Source: an uncultured Oscillospiraceae bacterium (GTDB lineage Bacteria > Bacillota > Clostridia > Oscillospirales > Oscillospiraceae). Taken from it: a stretch of 64,000 bases of DNA. The notes beneath the pieces were generated by a model. It saw nothing but the letters and a program-made list of their open reading frames with translations. It was not told where the DNA came from and ran no database searches. Each line of letters opens with the position of its first letter. Position 1 is the first letter of the stretch. Positions 24,527-32,247 of this stretch are shown here, in pieces. A program made the position numbers and the translations under genes. The stretch is from assembly GCA_934512135.1 (NCBI GenBank), contig CAKSWT010000001.1:124001-188000 (forward strand), in the 5' to 3' direction.

Positions 24527-25822
24527 TTAGTCGTGGAGCTTGCTCTGTCGGAGCTTCCCCGGCGCAACCCCCTCCACATTGGTAAATGCCCGGTACATGG
24601 TTGCAAGGCTGCAATACCCCACCGCCTCGGCAATGTCCTGTACCGGGGTATTGGTGGTAAGCAGCAGCTCCTTGGCCTTTTTCACCCGGGTCTTGTGCAT
24701 CACGTCGTTGATGCTCTCCCCGTAGTACTGTCGGAAGGCCTCGGCGGTCTCCCTGGGCTTGAGCCGGAACTCCCGGGCCACTGCGGTAAGCCCCATGTTC
24801 ATATCCGTGGCATTGTCCACCACATAGGCCCGAATGTCTCGGAGCAGCATATCCCGTCGATCCACCTTCCGCTCCCTGGCGTGATTCACCAGCTCCTGGG
24901 CGATGTCCCGGCTCTTGTCCAGATACTGCTCCAGGGTTCCGCAGGACACCAGACTCCGGCTGAAATCCACCTGGGCAACGTGCCGCCAGTTTGCCAGATC
25001 CTGGTCCACCAGCCGATATTGAAGCAGGGACAAAAACCGGTTAATGGTGAGATTCATGGAGGTGGGATAGGGCAGCCCAATGGAGTTTTGGGCGATTTTC
25101 CACAACTGATCCCGGATGTACTGGGTGGCCGCCTCCACGTCCTCCGCCTGAACCGCTCCGCAGATCCGCTCGGCGGACCGGAAAAAGGTCTGTTCAAACT
25201 CCGTCCGCTGATTGGCGTCACTAATCCGCTCAATGGCCTTGGGTGGGATCAAAAAGACCCGATCAATGGCCCCGGTATAAAAGGCCCGGCTGTTTTCAAT
25301 GTCCTGAAGCATCCGATAGGCCGTCTCCATCTTTTCGGTACCCTGCCACAGACCACTGACGGTCACATGGACGGCAAAATCCAGCTGCTTCTGGGCATAG
25401 TCCACCGTTTCCCGGCAGGCCTCCGGCACCGCATCCCGCTCCGGCTCCGTATAGAGCACCGCAAACAGCCCGCCCATCATCATCACCAGAAATCCTCCCG
25501 CGCTCTCCGACAGGATCTCCGCCAGATGCCCCTGGAGGGCCCGATACATGTTGATTCGGCAGTAGTGCCGGAACCGACCCTCCAGCTCCATAATCCGGGG
25601 GTCATCCAGGGCAAACTGCGCCACCCGATAGGGCATGTCCGGCAGCTTCAGCCCCTCGTGGGCTAAGGCGTCCTCAATGTCCCGGCCCATTTCCGCGCCC
25701 TGGAGCAGCAGCGCGGCCATCATGCCGTCCAGCTCCTGGGGAATGTTCTGCGCCTTGAGTTTCCCCACCGGCACCAAAGCCGATGTCATTCTGCTGTCCC
25801 CACACCAGCGTTCCAGTTCCAT
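24527..25822 (-). CDS. AraC-family regulator (island-encoded)
   Basis: A 431-residue protein with a C-terminal AraC double helix-turn-helix (MGLTAVAREFRLKPRETAEAFRQYY and AEAVGYCSLATMYRAFTNVEGVAPG). A long N-terminal region of 330 residues is of the type seen in YesN-like sensors, and one segment (FLVMMMGGLFAVLYTEP) is hydrophobic. GGGAGGCGGCAT supports the ATG at 25822. It is divergent from the Gly/Pro-repeat gene at 26045, suggesting control of that gene, and convergent with the HxlR pair. It is related to the regulators at 1148 and 9073 outside the island but clearly diverged. Confidence 0.83.
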   Translation of the reverse strand: MELERWCGDSRMTSALVPVGKLKAQNIPQELDGMMAALLLQGAEMGRDIEDALAHEGLKLPDMPYRVAQFALDDPRIMELEGRFRHYCRINMYRALQGHLAEILSESAGGFLVMMMGGLFAVLYTEPERDAVPEACRETVDYAQKQLDFAVHVTVSGLWQGTEKMETAYRMLQDIENSRAFYTGAIDRVFLIPPKAIERISDANQRTEFEQTFFRSAERICGAVQAEDVEAATQYIRDQLWKIAQNSIGLPYPTSMNLTINRFLSLLQYRLVDQDLANWRHVAQVDFSRSLVSCGTLEQYLDKSRDIAQELVNHARERKVDRRDMLLRDIRAYVVDNATDMNMGLTAVAREFRLKPRETAEAFRQYYGESINDVMHKTRVKKAKELLLTTNTPVQDIAEAVGYCSLATMYRAFTNVEGVAPGKLRQSKLHD

Positions 25823-25851
25823 ATGCCGCCTCCCACCATGTAGATACCCTA

Positions 25852-25881
25852 ATTATACCACACCTCTTTCCGGGATGGAAA
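25852..25881 (-). promoter_or_regulatory. Promoter of island AraC-type gene
   Basis: On the minus strand TTTCCA, 18 bases, TATAAT, about 30 bases before the ATG at 25822. On the plus strand TTGACG at 25963 with a weak AATCAT is a possible promoter for the gene at 26045. Confidence 0.5.
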
Positions 25882-26044
25882 CATTTTTCTCGGCCGCTCC
25901 TCAAATTCCTCCGGCTTTTCTCATTTCAGGGGAAATCCTCATTGTCACAGATTTGTACCTTCTTGACGATTGCCCTGGAGTGTGAAATCATGGAAGGCGT
26001 AATCCCCCGCCCGTATATCGAATTTTGAAGAGGAGGAACCAGTT

Positions 26045-26767
26045 ATGGCAGAAATCAAACGATTTAATTTCAATGACATTGCGGCAGATCTTGGCTATGT
26101 GGCGGCGCAGCCCGCAGGAGGGCCCGGTGGTCCCGGAGGAAAGCCCGCAGGGGGGCCTGGCGGCAAACCCGCAGGCGGCCCTCCCAATTTCAGCGATCCC
26201 GAGCTCATTAAGAAAAACGCACAGCGTTTCAAGGTCATGTGGCCCGATGAGCGCGCCATGCGTCTGCTGAACTATTTCGACGACTATGTAAAATCCGGGG
26301 ACCCCATCGACTTTGAAGGCCATTCCATCTGCTGGGCAATGATTGCCCTGCAGCAGAAGCTCCGGAAGAATCAGGTTCTCATGTTCATGCCTCCCTTCGG
26401 CAAGAGCCTGGAAATGCTGCCCCTGCGCCGGGTCGCACATCCCAAGGATAACCCCATGATGAAGTTCGACATCACCGAGCAGGGCAGCGACGTCCGAATT
26501 GTGGTGACTCTGTTGGGAGGCGGCAACCCCGATCCCTTCCAGATGTCCCTGGGCGACGTGGAAATCCAGGAAATCGGCCCCGGCAAGAACATCTGGTTGG
26601 AGCTGGTAGGCGGCCACTTCCTGTTTATGTTCGCCATGCCCAAGACCTTCGGCGACGACTGCAACACCATGTATTACAAGGAAGGCGGCGAGACCTGGTA
26701 CTGCGTAGCCTCCAACGACCCCAACGTCAAGGTTGGCGACAAGCCCGAGAAGAGCCCCTTCGAATAA
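26045..26767 (+). CDS. Unknown protein with N-terminal Gly-Pro-Lys repeats
   Basis: A 240-residue protein with no signal peptide. Residues 24-50 consist of near-repeats of PAGGPGG and GGKPAGGP. The remaining 190 residues appear folded, with alternating helices and strands (CWAMIALQQKLRKNQVLMFMPPFG, VRIVVTLLGGG, LVGGHFLFMFAMPKTFGDDCNTMYY). No family is recognised. GAGGAGGAACCAG precedes the ATG. The repeat resembles that in the type A protein at 21295, so the two may be brought together by the same partner. It is the last gene before the right end of the island, and codons are those of a well-expressed gene. Confidence 0.75.
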   Translation: MAEIKRFNFNDIAADLGYVAAQPAGGPGGPGGKPAGGPGGKPAGGPPNFSDPELIKKNAQRFKVMWPDERAMRLLNYFDDYVKSGDPIDFEGHSICWAMIALQQKLRKNQVLMFMPPFGKSLEMLPLRRVAHPKDNPMMKFDITEQGSDVRIVVTLLGGGNPDPFQMSLGDVEIQEIGPGKNIWLELVGGHFLFMFAMPKTFGDDCNTMYYKEGGETWYCVASNDPNVKVGDKPEKSPFE

Positions 26768-26773
26768 GCGCAC

Positions 26774-26815
26774 AGCTCCGGCGGCGAGCCTTTTGCTCGC
26801 CGTCGGAGCTTGTTG
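26774..26815 (+). terminator. Terminator of the Gly-Pro-repeat gene
   Basis: A 16-bp stem with one mismatch (AGCTCCGGCGGCGAGC against GCTCGCCGTCGGAGCT), then TTGTTGTTT. Confidence 0.75.
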
Positions 26816-26869
26816 TTTCCGGTCGAAATCCGCCAGGCTGCAATGCGGCGGGCCCTGGCAGAACCAATT

Positions 26870-26887
26870 CTGCCCCAGCGTGCCCCA
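26870..26887 (+). repeat. Inverted attP arm, right island end
   Basis: CTGCCCCAGCGTGCCCCA, the inverted partner of 13446-13463 with one mismatch. It overlaps the first bases of the direct-repeat core. Confidence 0.82.
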
Positions 26888-26895
26888 TGCACATG
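26882..26895. repeat. Attachment-site direct repeat, right copy
   Basis: GCCCCATGCACATG, identical to 13430-13443; the feoB N-terminal frame enters it from the right at the codons for M-C-M-G. Confidence 0.92.
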
Positions 26896-27872
26896 GTTAG
26901 GGCCATCTTCCCACAGCCGCCGCAGCCCTCCAGGGCGTGATCCAGATTATAAGCCATTCTGGGAAGATACCCCAGGTCCTCCAGCAGAGTAAACAGCGGA
27001 AAAAAGATGGCCATAGGCGGCAGCATCACAGACACCACCCGGCCCGCTGTCAGGAGCATCCCGTCCAGCAACGCCCCTCGGAGCCACCAGGGCGCCTCGG
27101 CCATGGGCCCGGAGAGCCAGCTCCATAGCATCAAGACCCCCTGCCAGATCCACCGAGACGGCAGATTCGCCCCGGCAATGGTCAGCCACAGCAGGAAAAA
27201 CAGTAGCAGCAGCAATATGGGGATCCCGGTGTACTTTCCCGTGAGAATTTTGTCCACACGGCGGTCCCAGCTGTCCCGGCGGCTCCCTGTGGTCACCGCC
27301 GCCGCAGTTTCCGCTGCCAGGGCGGCCCGCTGCCGGCGGGACTTTGGAAGGTCCGGCCAATGGGTCCTTTTCTGGGCGGCAACAGTCTGGCCAATGGCCC
27401 GGCGCAGGGCGTCCAGCCCCTGGTTCCGTCCGGCGGACATGGGGACCACCGGCACCTCCAGCAGCCGAGACAGCTTCTCCCCGTCCACCGTCATGCCCCG
27501 CCGCCGAGCCTCATCCATCAGGTTCAGGCACAGCACCATCGGAACGTGAAGGTCCAGGATTTGATACACCAAGATCAGGTTTCGCTCCAGCAGCGTACTG
27601 TCACAGACCACCGCCACGCAGTCAAAATTTCCTTCCTCCAGCACCTCCCGGGCCCGTTGCTCCTCCCGAGATCTGGCATCCAGCGAATACATCCCCGGAA
27701 GATCCACCAGCCGGTATCGACAATCCCCATCGGTATAATATCCCTCCGCCGTTTCCACCGTCTTGCCGGACCAGTTTCCCGTGTGCTGCCGCAGACCGGT
27801 CAGCCCATTGAACACCGTGGATTTTCCCACATTGGGATTCCCCGCCAGCAAGACCGTCGCCTCCCGGGTCAT
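26883..27872 (-). pseudogene. feoB: feoB 5' part, truncated by island insertion
   Basis: This encodes the N-terminal 330 residues of ferrous iron transporter FeoB: G1 loop GNPNVGKST near residue 11, G3 DLPG, G4 NLMD, the NFeoB helical domain, then the first membrane helices and the gate sequence LPRMAYNLDHA...CGGCGK. At the direct repeat the frame leaves FeoB and continues with about 50 foreign residues to a stop at 26727. A G-domain with only part of the pore should not transport iron. It overlaps feoA by four bases (ATGA), so feoA and this fragment are still co-transcribed. Precise excision of the island would restore a 598-residue FeoB. Confidence 0.94.
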
Positions 27873-28108
27873 CCTTGCGCCTCCCGGACCATAATCTGTC
27901 TGGCATCCCGCCTTCGGAGGGCAATGGCGGCCCCGCGGATTTCATAGGCCGCCGGAGTACCTGCCGGAGCTCGATGGAGGCATTGCACCCACAATCCCGG
28001 GGTCAACCCCAGATCCTCCAGCCGGGACGCCAGCACTGGGGCGCAGTTGACCGCCTCCACCACAGCCCCGGTCCCCGGCGTCAGCTCTGACAATGCAAAG
28101 ATTTTCAT
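27869..28108 (-). CDS. feoA: FeoA-domain iron transport protein
   Basis: A 79-residue protein, the usual FeoA length, with an SH3-like fold pattern (LSELTPGTGAVVEAV, RLEDLGLTPGLWVQCLHRAP, EIRGAAIALRRRDARQIMV). FeoA is a small cytosolic partner of FeoB in Fe(II) uptake. It is intact and overlaps the interrupted feoB by four bases. Without a whole FeoB in this locus its function here is doubtful unless another FeoB exists elsewhere in the genome. Confidence 0.9.
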   Translation of the reverse strand: MKIFALSELTPGTGAVVEAVNCAPVLASRLEDLGLTPGLWVQCLHRAPAGTPAAYEIRGAAIALRRRDARQIMVREAQG

Positions 28109-28307
28109 AGAAATTCCCTTCCCTTCTGTGACGCCGCCGATTTGGCCGCAGCACTATCCCAGACTATGAGGAAACCTCTGAACCGGTGTCCCCGGAACGG
28201 CGAATTTGACAAGAACGCAACAGAATTGAACATAAAAACCCATGAAATGTCCGGCTCCCTGTGCTATACTGTATGATGACTATTCTGTGATCAAGGAGGA
28301 ACTTCCG

Positions 28308-29657
28308 ATGAACCGTAACCTTGCCAGCGGCGCTGTGGTCCGCTATTGTCCCCCGGAACCGCAGGTGCCCTTTGCCCTCCCGGAGGTGGAGCATGCCGTC
28401 CTTTGGGCGGAATCAGGCTCCCTGCAGCAGGACTCAGCCATCCCCTTCTCCGGCCACGTGACACCCCATAGCGCCCACGACTTTCAGCTTTCCTCCCCTC
28501 AGGAGGCGCTTAACGCCATGGTGATTCGCAAGCAGGAATTCTCCATTGCAAACGCCGATATTTGCCTCAGCGGCTGCGGATGCAGCGATTTCACCTGTAA
28601 GGGTGCCGGGGTCCTGGCAGATCAGCACAGCGATGTGGTCATAGAGGATTCTCACATTGAGACCCATGGCTGCGCCCGCGCCGCCACCACCACCGCAGGA
28701 GGCAGCACCCTGAAGGTCTACCGGTCCACCCTGGACACCACCGGCGGCCCTCTGCCCCCGGATTATACGCCTGTGATTGGTCCCGGGATGATGGAGCCTC
28801 CCGCCCCCTTGGGCCTGGGCGGCAACTGCCGCACCCATCTCTCCATGGACAATTCCGAGACCTTCTTCTATGATTGCCACATCAAGGCCACGGCCTGGGC
28901 AGCGCTGTCCACTGACGCCTCCGGCGGATATGTCTATCTGGAGGCCAATCATTCCAGAATAGACGTATCGGACAACGGCTACTGCGTCTACTCCGACAAC
29001 GGCTGCCATGTAAAGCTCAAGGACTGTGCCATGACCAGCGGCAATATGGCGGTGATTCAGGACGGCAACTCCTCTGTGGTTCTGGAGAATTCCACGGCGG
29101 TGTGTCAAGGCATCGGCTTCCTCCTCCATGGCGGCATGCCCGAGGGAAAGGACACCGGCCTCATCCGGCTCCAGGGCGGCAGTCTGGAGAGCAAGCTGGA
29201 AATGTTCCGCTGCAAATCCACCAACGTGGACATCTATGTGGACCGGACTGCGCTTTCCGCGGAAAACGGTATTCTGCTGCGCACCATGGTCTCCGACGAC
29301 CCCTTCTACTACAAGACCCGCTCCCAGGGGAAGGATCTCTATGGCGTCCAGATTACCCTGGATTCCGTAGACGCGGTGGGGGATATGGTCCGTGACGATC
29401 TGGAGCGCACCCTGCGCATCAGTCTGGACAATGCCAGCCTGACCGGGGCCATTCTCGGCGGCGCAGACCTCTATCTCTACGGAACCAGCCGCTGGTTCGC
29501 CTCCAAAAACTCCACCGTCACCCTGCACACCCAGGAGCTCCAGGGCATCGACGCTCCTGCCGGCGTTCAGATCACAGCCATCGCCGGGCCGGGCACTGAC
29601 CTTGCCGGAGTATTCTCCCTGCCCTCCGGTGGCGTGCTCTCTGTGGCGCAGCCGTAA
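28308..29657 (+). CDS. Right-handed beta-helix protein without signal peptide
   Basis: A 449-residue protein made of short repeats typical of parallel beta-helix proteins (DVVIEDSHIETHG, STLKVYRSTLDTTG, YVYLEANHSRIDVSDNG, SSVVLENSTAV). It resembles the secreted protein at 33002 but has no signal peptide or membrane anchor. Pectate-lyase-like carbohydrate binding or cleavage is the usual role of the fold, but catalytic residues cannot be named. AAGGAGGA lies ahead of the ATG at 28308; the in-frame ATG at 28242 lies upstream of the TATACT promoter element and is not used. Confidence 0.72.
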   Translation: MNRNLASGAVVRYCPPEPQVPFALPEVEHAVLWAESGSLQQDSAIPFSGHVTPHSAHDFQLSSPQEALNAMVIRKQEFSIANADICLSGCGCSDFTCKGAGVLADQHSDVVIEDSHIETHGCARAATTTAGGSTLKVYRSTLDTTGGPLPPDYTPVIGPGMMEPPAPLGLGGNCRTHLSMDNSETFFYDCHIKATAWAALSTDASGGYVYLEANHSRIDVSDNGYCVYSDNGCHVKLKDCAMTSGNMAVIQDGNSSVVLENSTAVCQGIGFLLHGGMPEGKDTGLIRLQGGSLESKLEMFRCKSTNVDIYVDRTALSAENGILLRTMVSDDPFYYKTRSQGKDLYGVQITLDSVDAVGDMVRDDLERTLRISLDNASLTGAILGGADLYLYGTSRWFASKNSTVTLHTQELQGIDAPAGVQITAIAGPGTDLAGVFSLPSGGVLSVAQP

Positions 29658-29664
29658 TCCGGCC

Positions 29665-29693
29665 TTGCTTTTCGGGCAAAATGGTCTTATACT
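29665..29693 (+). promoter_or_regulatory. Promoter of thioesterase gene
   Basis: TTGCTT, a 17-base spacer and TATACT, 30 bases before the ATG at 29724. Confidence 0.6.
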
Positions 29694-29723
29694 AGCCTCA
29701 CATCTGTTTTGGAGGTCTAACTC

Positions 29724-30113
29724 ATGGAACTACATCCCGGCTTGACCGGCCGTGCCCAGGCCGTTGTCACAGAAGCTCACACCGCCGCTGCCTGCGGCTC
29801 CGGCGCTCTGCCGGTTTTCGGCACCCCGTTTATGCTGGCGCTTATGGAGGAGGCCACCTGCAACAGTCTGGAGGGCGTCCTGGAGGATGGCCGCAGCTCT
29901 GTGGGCACCGCCATGGAATTGACCCACTCCGCCCCTTCCCCGGTGGGCATGGAGGTTTGGGCCGAGAGCACCCTGACCCAGGTGGAGGGAAAGCTGCTCA
30001 CCTTCTCCGTCACCGCCTATGACCGTGCCGGGGTAATCGGCCAGGGCACCATCACCCGATGCATCATCTCCAGCGAGCCCTTTGTGGCCCGCTGCAACGG
30101 GAAGCTCCGCTGA
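29724..30113 (+). CDS. FlK-like hotdog thioesterase
   Basis: A 129-residue single hotdog-fold protein similar to fluoroacetyl-CoA thioesterase FlK and its many relatives. The conserved pattern is visible: the GTPF turn carrying the threonine, the EEA helix glutamate, and THSAPSPVG carrying the histidine, which match the FlK Thr-Glu-His triad. It probably hydrolyses an acyl-CoA and clears a dead-end intermediate in the cytosol. It is a single gene between its own promoter and a strong terminator. The true acyl group is unknown; few relatives act on fluoroacetyl-CoA. Confidence 0.83.
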   Translation: MELHPGLTGRAQAVVTEAHTAAACGSGALPVFGTPFMLALMEEATCNSLEGVLEDGRSSVGTAMELTHSAPSPVGMEVWAESTLTQVEGKLLTFSVTAYDRAGVIGQGTITRCIISSEPFVARCNGKLR

Positions 30114-30117
30114 CATA

Positions 30118-30155
30118 AAAAGTCCTGCCGAAGGAAATTCTTCGGCAGGACTTTT
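30118..30155. terminator. Bidirectional terminator
   Basis: A perfect 16-bp stem AAAAGTCCTGCCGAAG/CTTCGGCAGGACTTTT with a 6-base loop, between convergent genes. Confidence 0.92.
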
Positions 30156-30158
30156 GCG

Positions 30159-30500
30159 TTAGGGTGCCTTGGAGGCGTCGGGCTTTACCATATCCCCTGC
30201 ACCGTCGGCGATGTCCTTGGCGGTATCGCCGATGGCGTCGCCCACATCCTTGGCGGCGTCTCCTGCGTCCTCCCCGGCACGCTTCAGATCATCGCCCACG
30301 GAGCCGCTGTCTTCCTCATGTTTCTCCCCGGGATCTTTGCTGTCATCCGGGGGTGTCTGCGTAGGACTCACCGCAGCGGAAGCGCTGGGCGCGGCACTGG
30401 GAGAGGCCGAGGGACTCACATCCCCTCTGCCGCCACAGGCGGCCATGGTCAGCATCAGCACCAAAATCAGGCCAAAAAGGCCGATCCGATTGCGTTTCAT
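30159..30500 (-). CDS. Small lipoprotein with amphipathic Asp/Ala/Lys repeats
   Basis: A 113-residue protein: signal peptide with lipobox TMAAC, a Ser/Ala/Pro linker, then an 11-residue-like repeating region (DDLKRAGEDAGDAAKDVGDAIGD...) that would form an amphipathic helix as in YtxH or LEA-type stress proteins. The ATG at 30500 follows GGAGGAACAGAT; the frame is open upstream to 30635 without support. It is probably a surface or envelope protein. No enzymatic role is expected. Confidence 0.75.
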   Translation of the reverse strand: MKRNRIGLFGLILVLMLTMAACGGRGDVSPSASPSAAPSASAAVSPTQTPPDDSKDPGEKHEEDSGSVGDDLKRAGEDAGDAAKDVGDAIGDTAKDIADGAGDMVKPDASKAP

Positions 30501-30597
30501 ATCTGTTCCTCCTGCATATTTGTTCAGGGCTAGTTTGTCCGTCCTTTCGGAAAATACCCCAGGATAAACTTGTAAAATATGGAATTTCAGGATATGC

Positions 30598-30627
30598 AAA
30601 AGAGAGAGGCAAGCCTCTCTCTTATTG
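30598..30627 (-). terminator. Terminator of rpmF
   Basis: An 11-bp stem AAGAGAGAGGC/GCCTCTCTCTT with a T-rich flank on the minus strand, 17 bases after the rpmF stop. Confidence 0.85.
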
Positions 30628-30643
30628 CAGATCACCTAGATGA

Positions 30644-30829
30644 TCAATCAGCCTTTACGGTGATAACTTCGCGTCCCTTATAGAATCCGCATGCTTTGCA
30701 GGCTCTGTGGGGGAGAGTGTACTCTCCGCACTTGGGGCACTTTGCGAGACCAGGCAGATCCAGCTTCCAAACGTTGCTGCGGCGCTTATCGCGTCTTGCC
30801 TTGGATACTTTACACTTTGGCACGGCCAT
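30644..30829 (-). CDS. rpmF: 50S ribosomal protein L32
   Basis: A 61-residue protein starting MAVPKCKVSKARRDKRRSN, diagnostic for L32. The zinc-binding C+ form is present (CPKCG and CKACG), so it depends on zinc. It follows the YceD-family gene by about 40 bases on the same strand, the arrangement found in most Firmicutes. A GGAGGTGTCACCAC site precedes the ATG. Confidence 0.97.
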   Translation of the reverse strand: MAVPKCKVSKARRDKRRSNVWKLDLPGLAKCPKCGEYTLPHRACKACGFYKGREVITVKAD

Positions 30830-30872
30830 GTGGTGACACCTCCTTGGTCGAAATTGCCTTGCGGCAATGGGT

Positions 30873-31379
30873 TTACTCCTTATCCTTTAACAGCTGTCCA
30901 AGAACAGCCAAACGGGGATCGGGCTCAGGCTTGCAGTCGCAGGGACCGTCATTGAGATTTTTGCCGCAGACGGCACATAACCCCTTGCAGTCGGGACTGC
31001 ATAAAAACTTGGACTCCATATTCAGCACAAAGGCCGTGGTAATGATCTCCTCCAGATCCACCATGTCCCCCTGCAACAGGAACGTCCAGTCATCCTCATT
31101 TTCCTCATGCATCAGCTCCCGCACCAGCACCGCCTCCACATCCTGGTGGAACGGACGGGAAAAGGCCGTGGCACAGCGGTCGCAGACACAGTGGAGGGTG
31201 GTATCGACAGCGGCAGTGAGCACCAGGACTCCGGCCTCATTGCGAACGTTTCCCTCGGCCTTTACCGGCTCTGAGGCAGGGCAGCTTCCGCCGAACTGCA
31301 TCTGAGAGAAATCCATCTCTGCCGAAAAGGGCACCACGCCGCCGGGCTGGGCAATGATTTTCCCAAGATCCAGTAGCAT
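30873..31379 (-). CDS. yceD: YceD/DUF177 family protein
   Basis: A 168-residue protein with the DUF177 signature CDRCATAF in the middle and the C-terminal Cys motif CSPDCKGLCAVCGKNLN. These proteins sit directly upstream of rpmF in most bacteria and have a role in ribosomal RNA or large-subunit metabolism. The ATG at 31379 has GGAGGACAGACT just ahead; 36 further in-frame codons upstream lack a site. The four cysteines probably bind zinc. Confidence 0.9.
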   Translation of the reverse strand: MLLDLGKIIAQPGGVVPFSAEMDFSQMQFGGSCPASEPVKAEGNVRNEAGVLVLTAAVDTTLHCVCDRCATAFSRPFHQDVEAVLVRELMHEENEDDWTFLLQGDMVDLEEIITTAFVLNMESKFLCSPDCKGLCAVCGKNLNDGPCDCKPEPDPRLAVLGQLLKDKE

Positions 31380-31669
31380 AGTCTGTCCTCCTTCGTAGTC
31401 TGACCAAAACATTATATCCTTTTCCCCGGGGAATGTCAAGGAAAATTCCGAAGATTTACTTCCCCCATTCTCCGTCCGTGAAAACACCCGCGAATGAAGC
31501 TCATCCGCGGGTGCTCTCGTTGAAGAAAATGTAAGGAGTAAAAAAGAGGAGAAAAAGGAAGGGTATCAAACAAACTGTGGAGGTTTTGTTTGATGGTTTC
31601 ATATTACCCGGTACTTGTGGACGTTTTTTAACGAAATTGTGGACAAATTGTAAATTCCGAAAATTCCCC

Positions 31670-31981
31670 CTACTCCTCCGACGCCTCAGGCGGCTGGGGC
31701 GCCTGGGTTGGCTCCTGGGGCGCTGCCGACGGATCCTCGTTTTTTTGTTCCTGCTGACGGCGGCGCTCTGCGGCACGGCGCTGGGCCTCGGCCAATGCGG
31801 CGGCCTGGGCCAGCTGCGCCGGGGTAGCCGTCCGGCGGGCAATGGTAATATCCATAAAATGCTGCGTCAGGATCAGCGCAGCGTCCTTGGGAACCTGCTT
31901 GACGATACTGTTATAAAAGATGGATACGGTCTCGGCAATGGCGCCTATGTTCTGGACTACGTTCTCGGCTTTTGCTTCCAT
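31670..31981 (-). CDS. Small helical protein of unknown function
   Basis: A 103-residue protein with a helical start (ENVVQNIGAIAETVSIFYNSIVKQ), an Ala/Gln/Arg-rich segment likely to form a coiled coil, and a Pro/Gln/Glu tail. GGAGGCAGTT lies ahead of the ATG at 31981. No signal peptide and no family recognised. The isolated position between the yceD-rpmF pair and the HD hydrolase gives no clue. The region 31488-31669 before it on the right strand holds a CACCCGCG hairpin (31486-31515) and otherwise nothing. Confidence 0.6.
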   Translation of the reverse strand: MEAKAENVVQNIGAIAETVSIFYNSIVKQVPKDAALILTQHFMDITIARRTATPAQLAQAAALAEAQRRAAERRRQQEQKNEDPSAAPQEPTQAPQPPEASEE

Positions 31982-32247
31982 AACTGCCTCCGATCCGGGC
32001 ACAGAGCCCTACTGATTTTCTTCAGTATACCATATTTTTGGGAAGAATGCAAAACCTCGGCCTATGGTTTTTTGAAAAACTAAAAATATTCCTTGCAAAC
32101 CATCAAGAAAGTGTATAATATGGTGCTGGATCATAGAATGTGGCCTTCTTGACGGCTTATTCAAATGCCCCTGCCCCGCAGGAAATACCTCAGGAAAAAA
32201 TCATGCTGTGATCCGGTTTTAGTAAGCGAGAGAAAAGAGGAGACTCT

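Larger units (their letters stand above)
13431..26895. mobile_element. 13.45-kb genomic island integrated in feoB by a large serine recombinase
   Basis: The island is bounded by a 14-bp direct repeat that splits feoB exactly at the codons for the MCMG motif. It has a large serine recombinase at its left end reading outwards. Its termini carry 18-bp arms in inverted orientation (13446-13463 and 26870-26887; 17 of 18 pair), as expected for the two halves of attP. The cargo is two SnoaL-like gene triads, two solute-binding lipoproteins, a tandem HxlR pair, an AraC-type regulator and a Gly/Pro-repeat protein. No relaxase, type IV secretion, replication or phage structural genes were seen, so it would need a helper to move between cells but could excise on its own. 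Confidence 0.9.

Noticed and set aside
26727..26882. Foreign tail on the feoB 5' fragment
   Set aside because: It arises only from reading through the attachment repeat into island DNA antisense to the terminator of the gene at 26045; not a designed fusion.
32100..32247. Riboswitch in the leader of the HD hydrolase
   Set aside because: A leader of about 110 bases is present, but no known riboswitch core or convincing alternative hairpins were seen.
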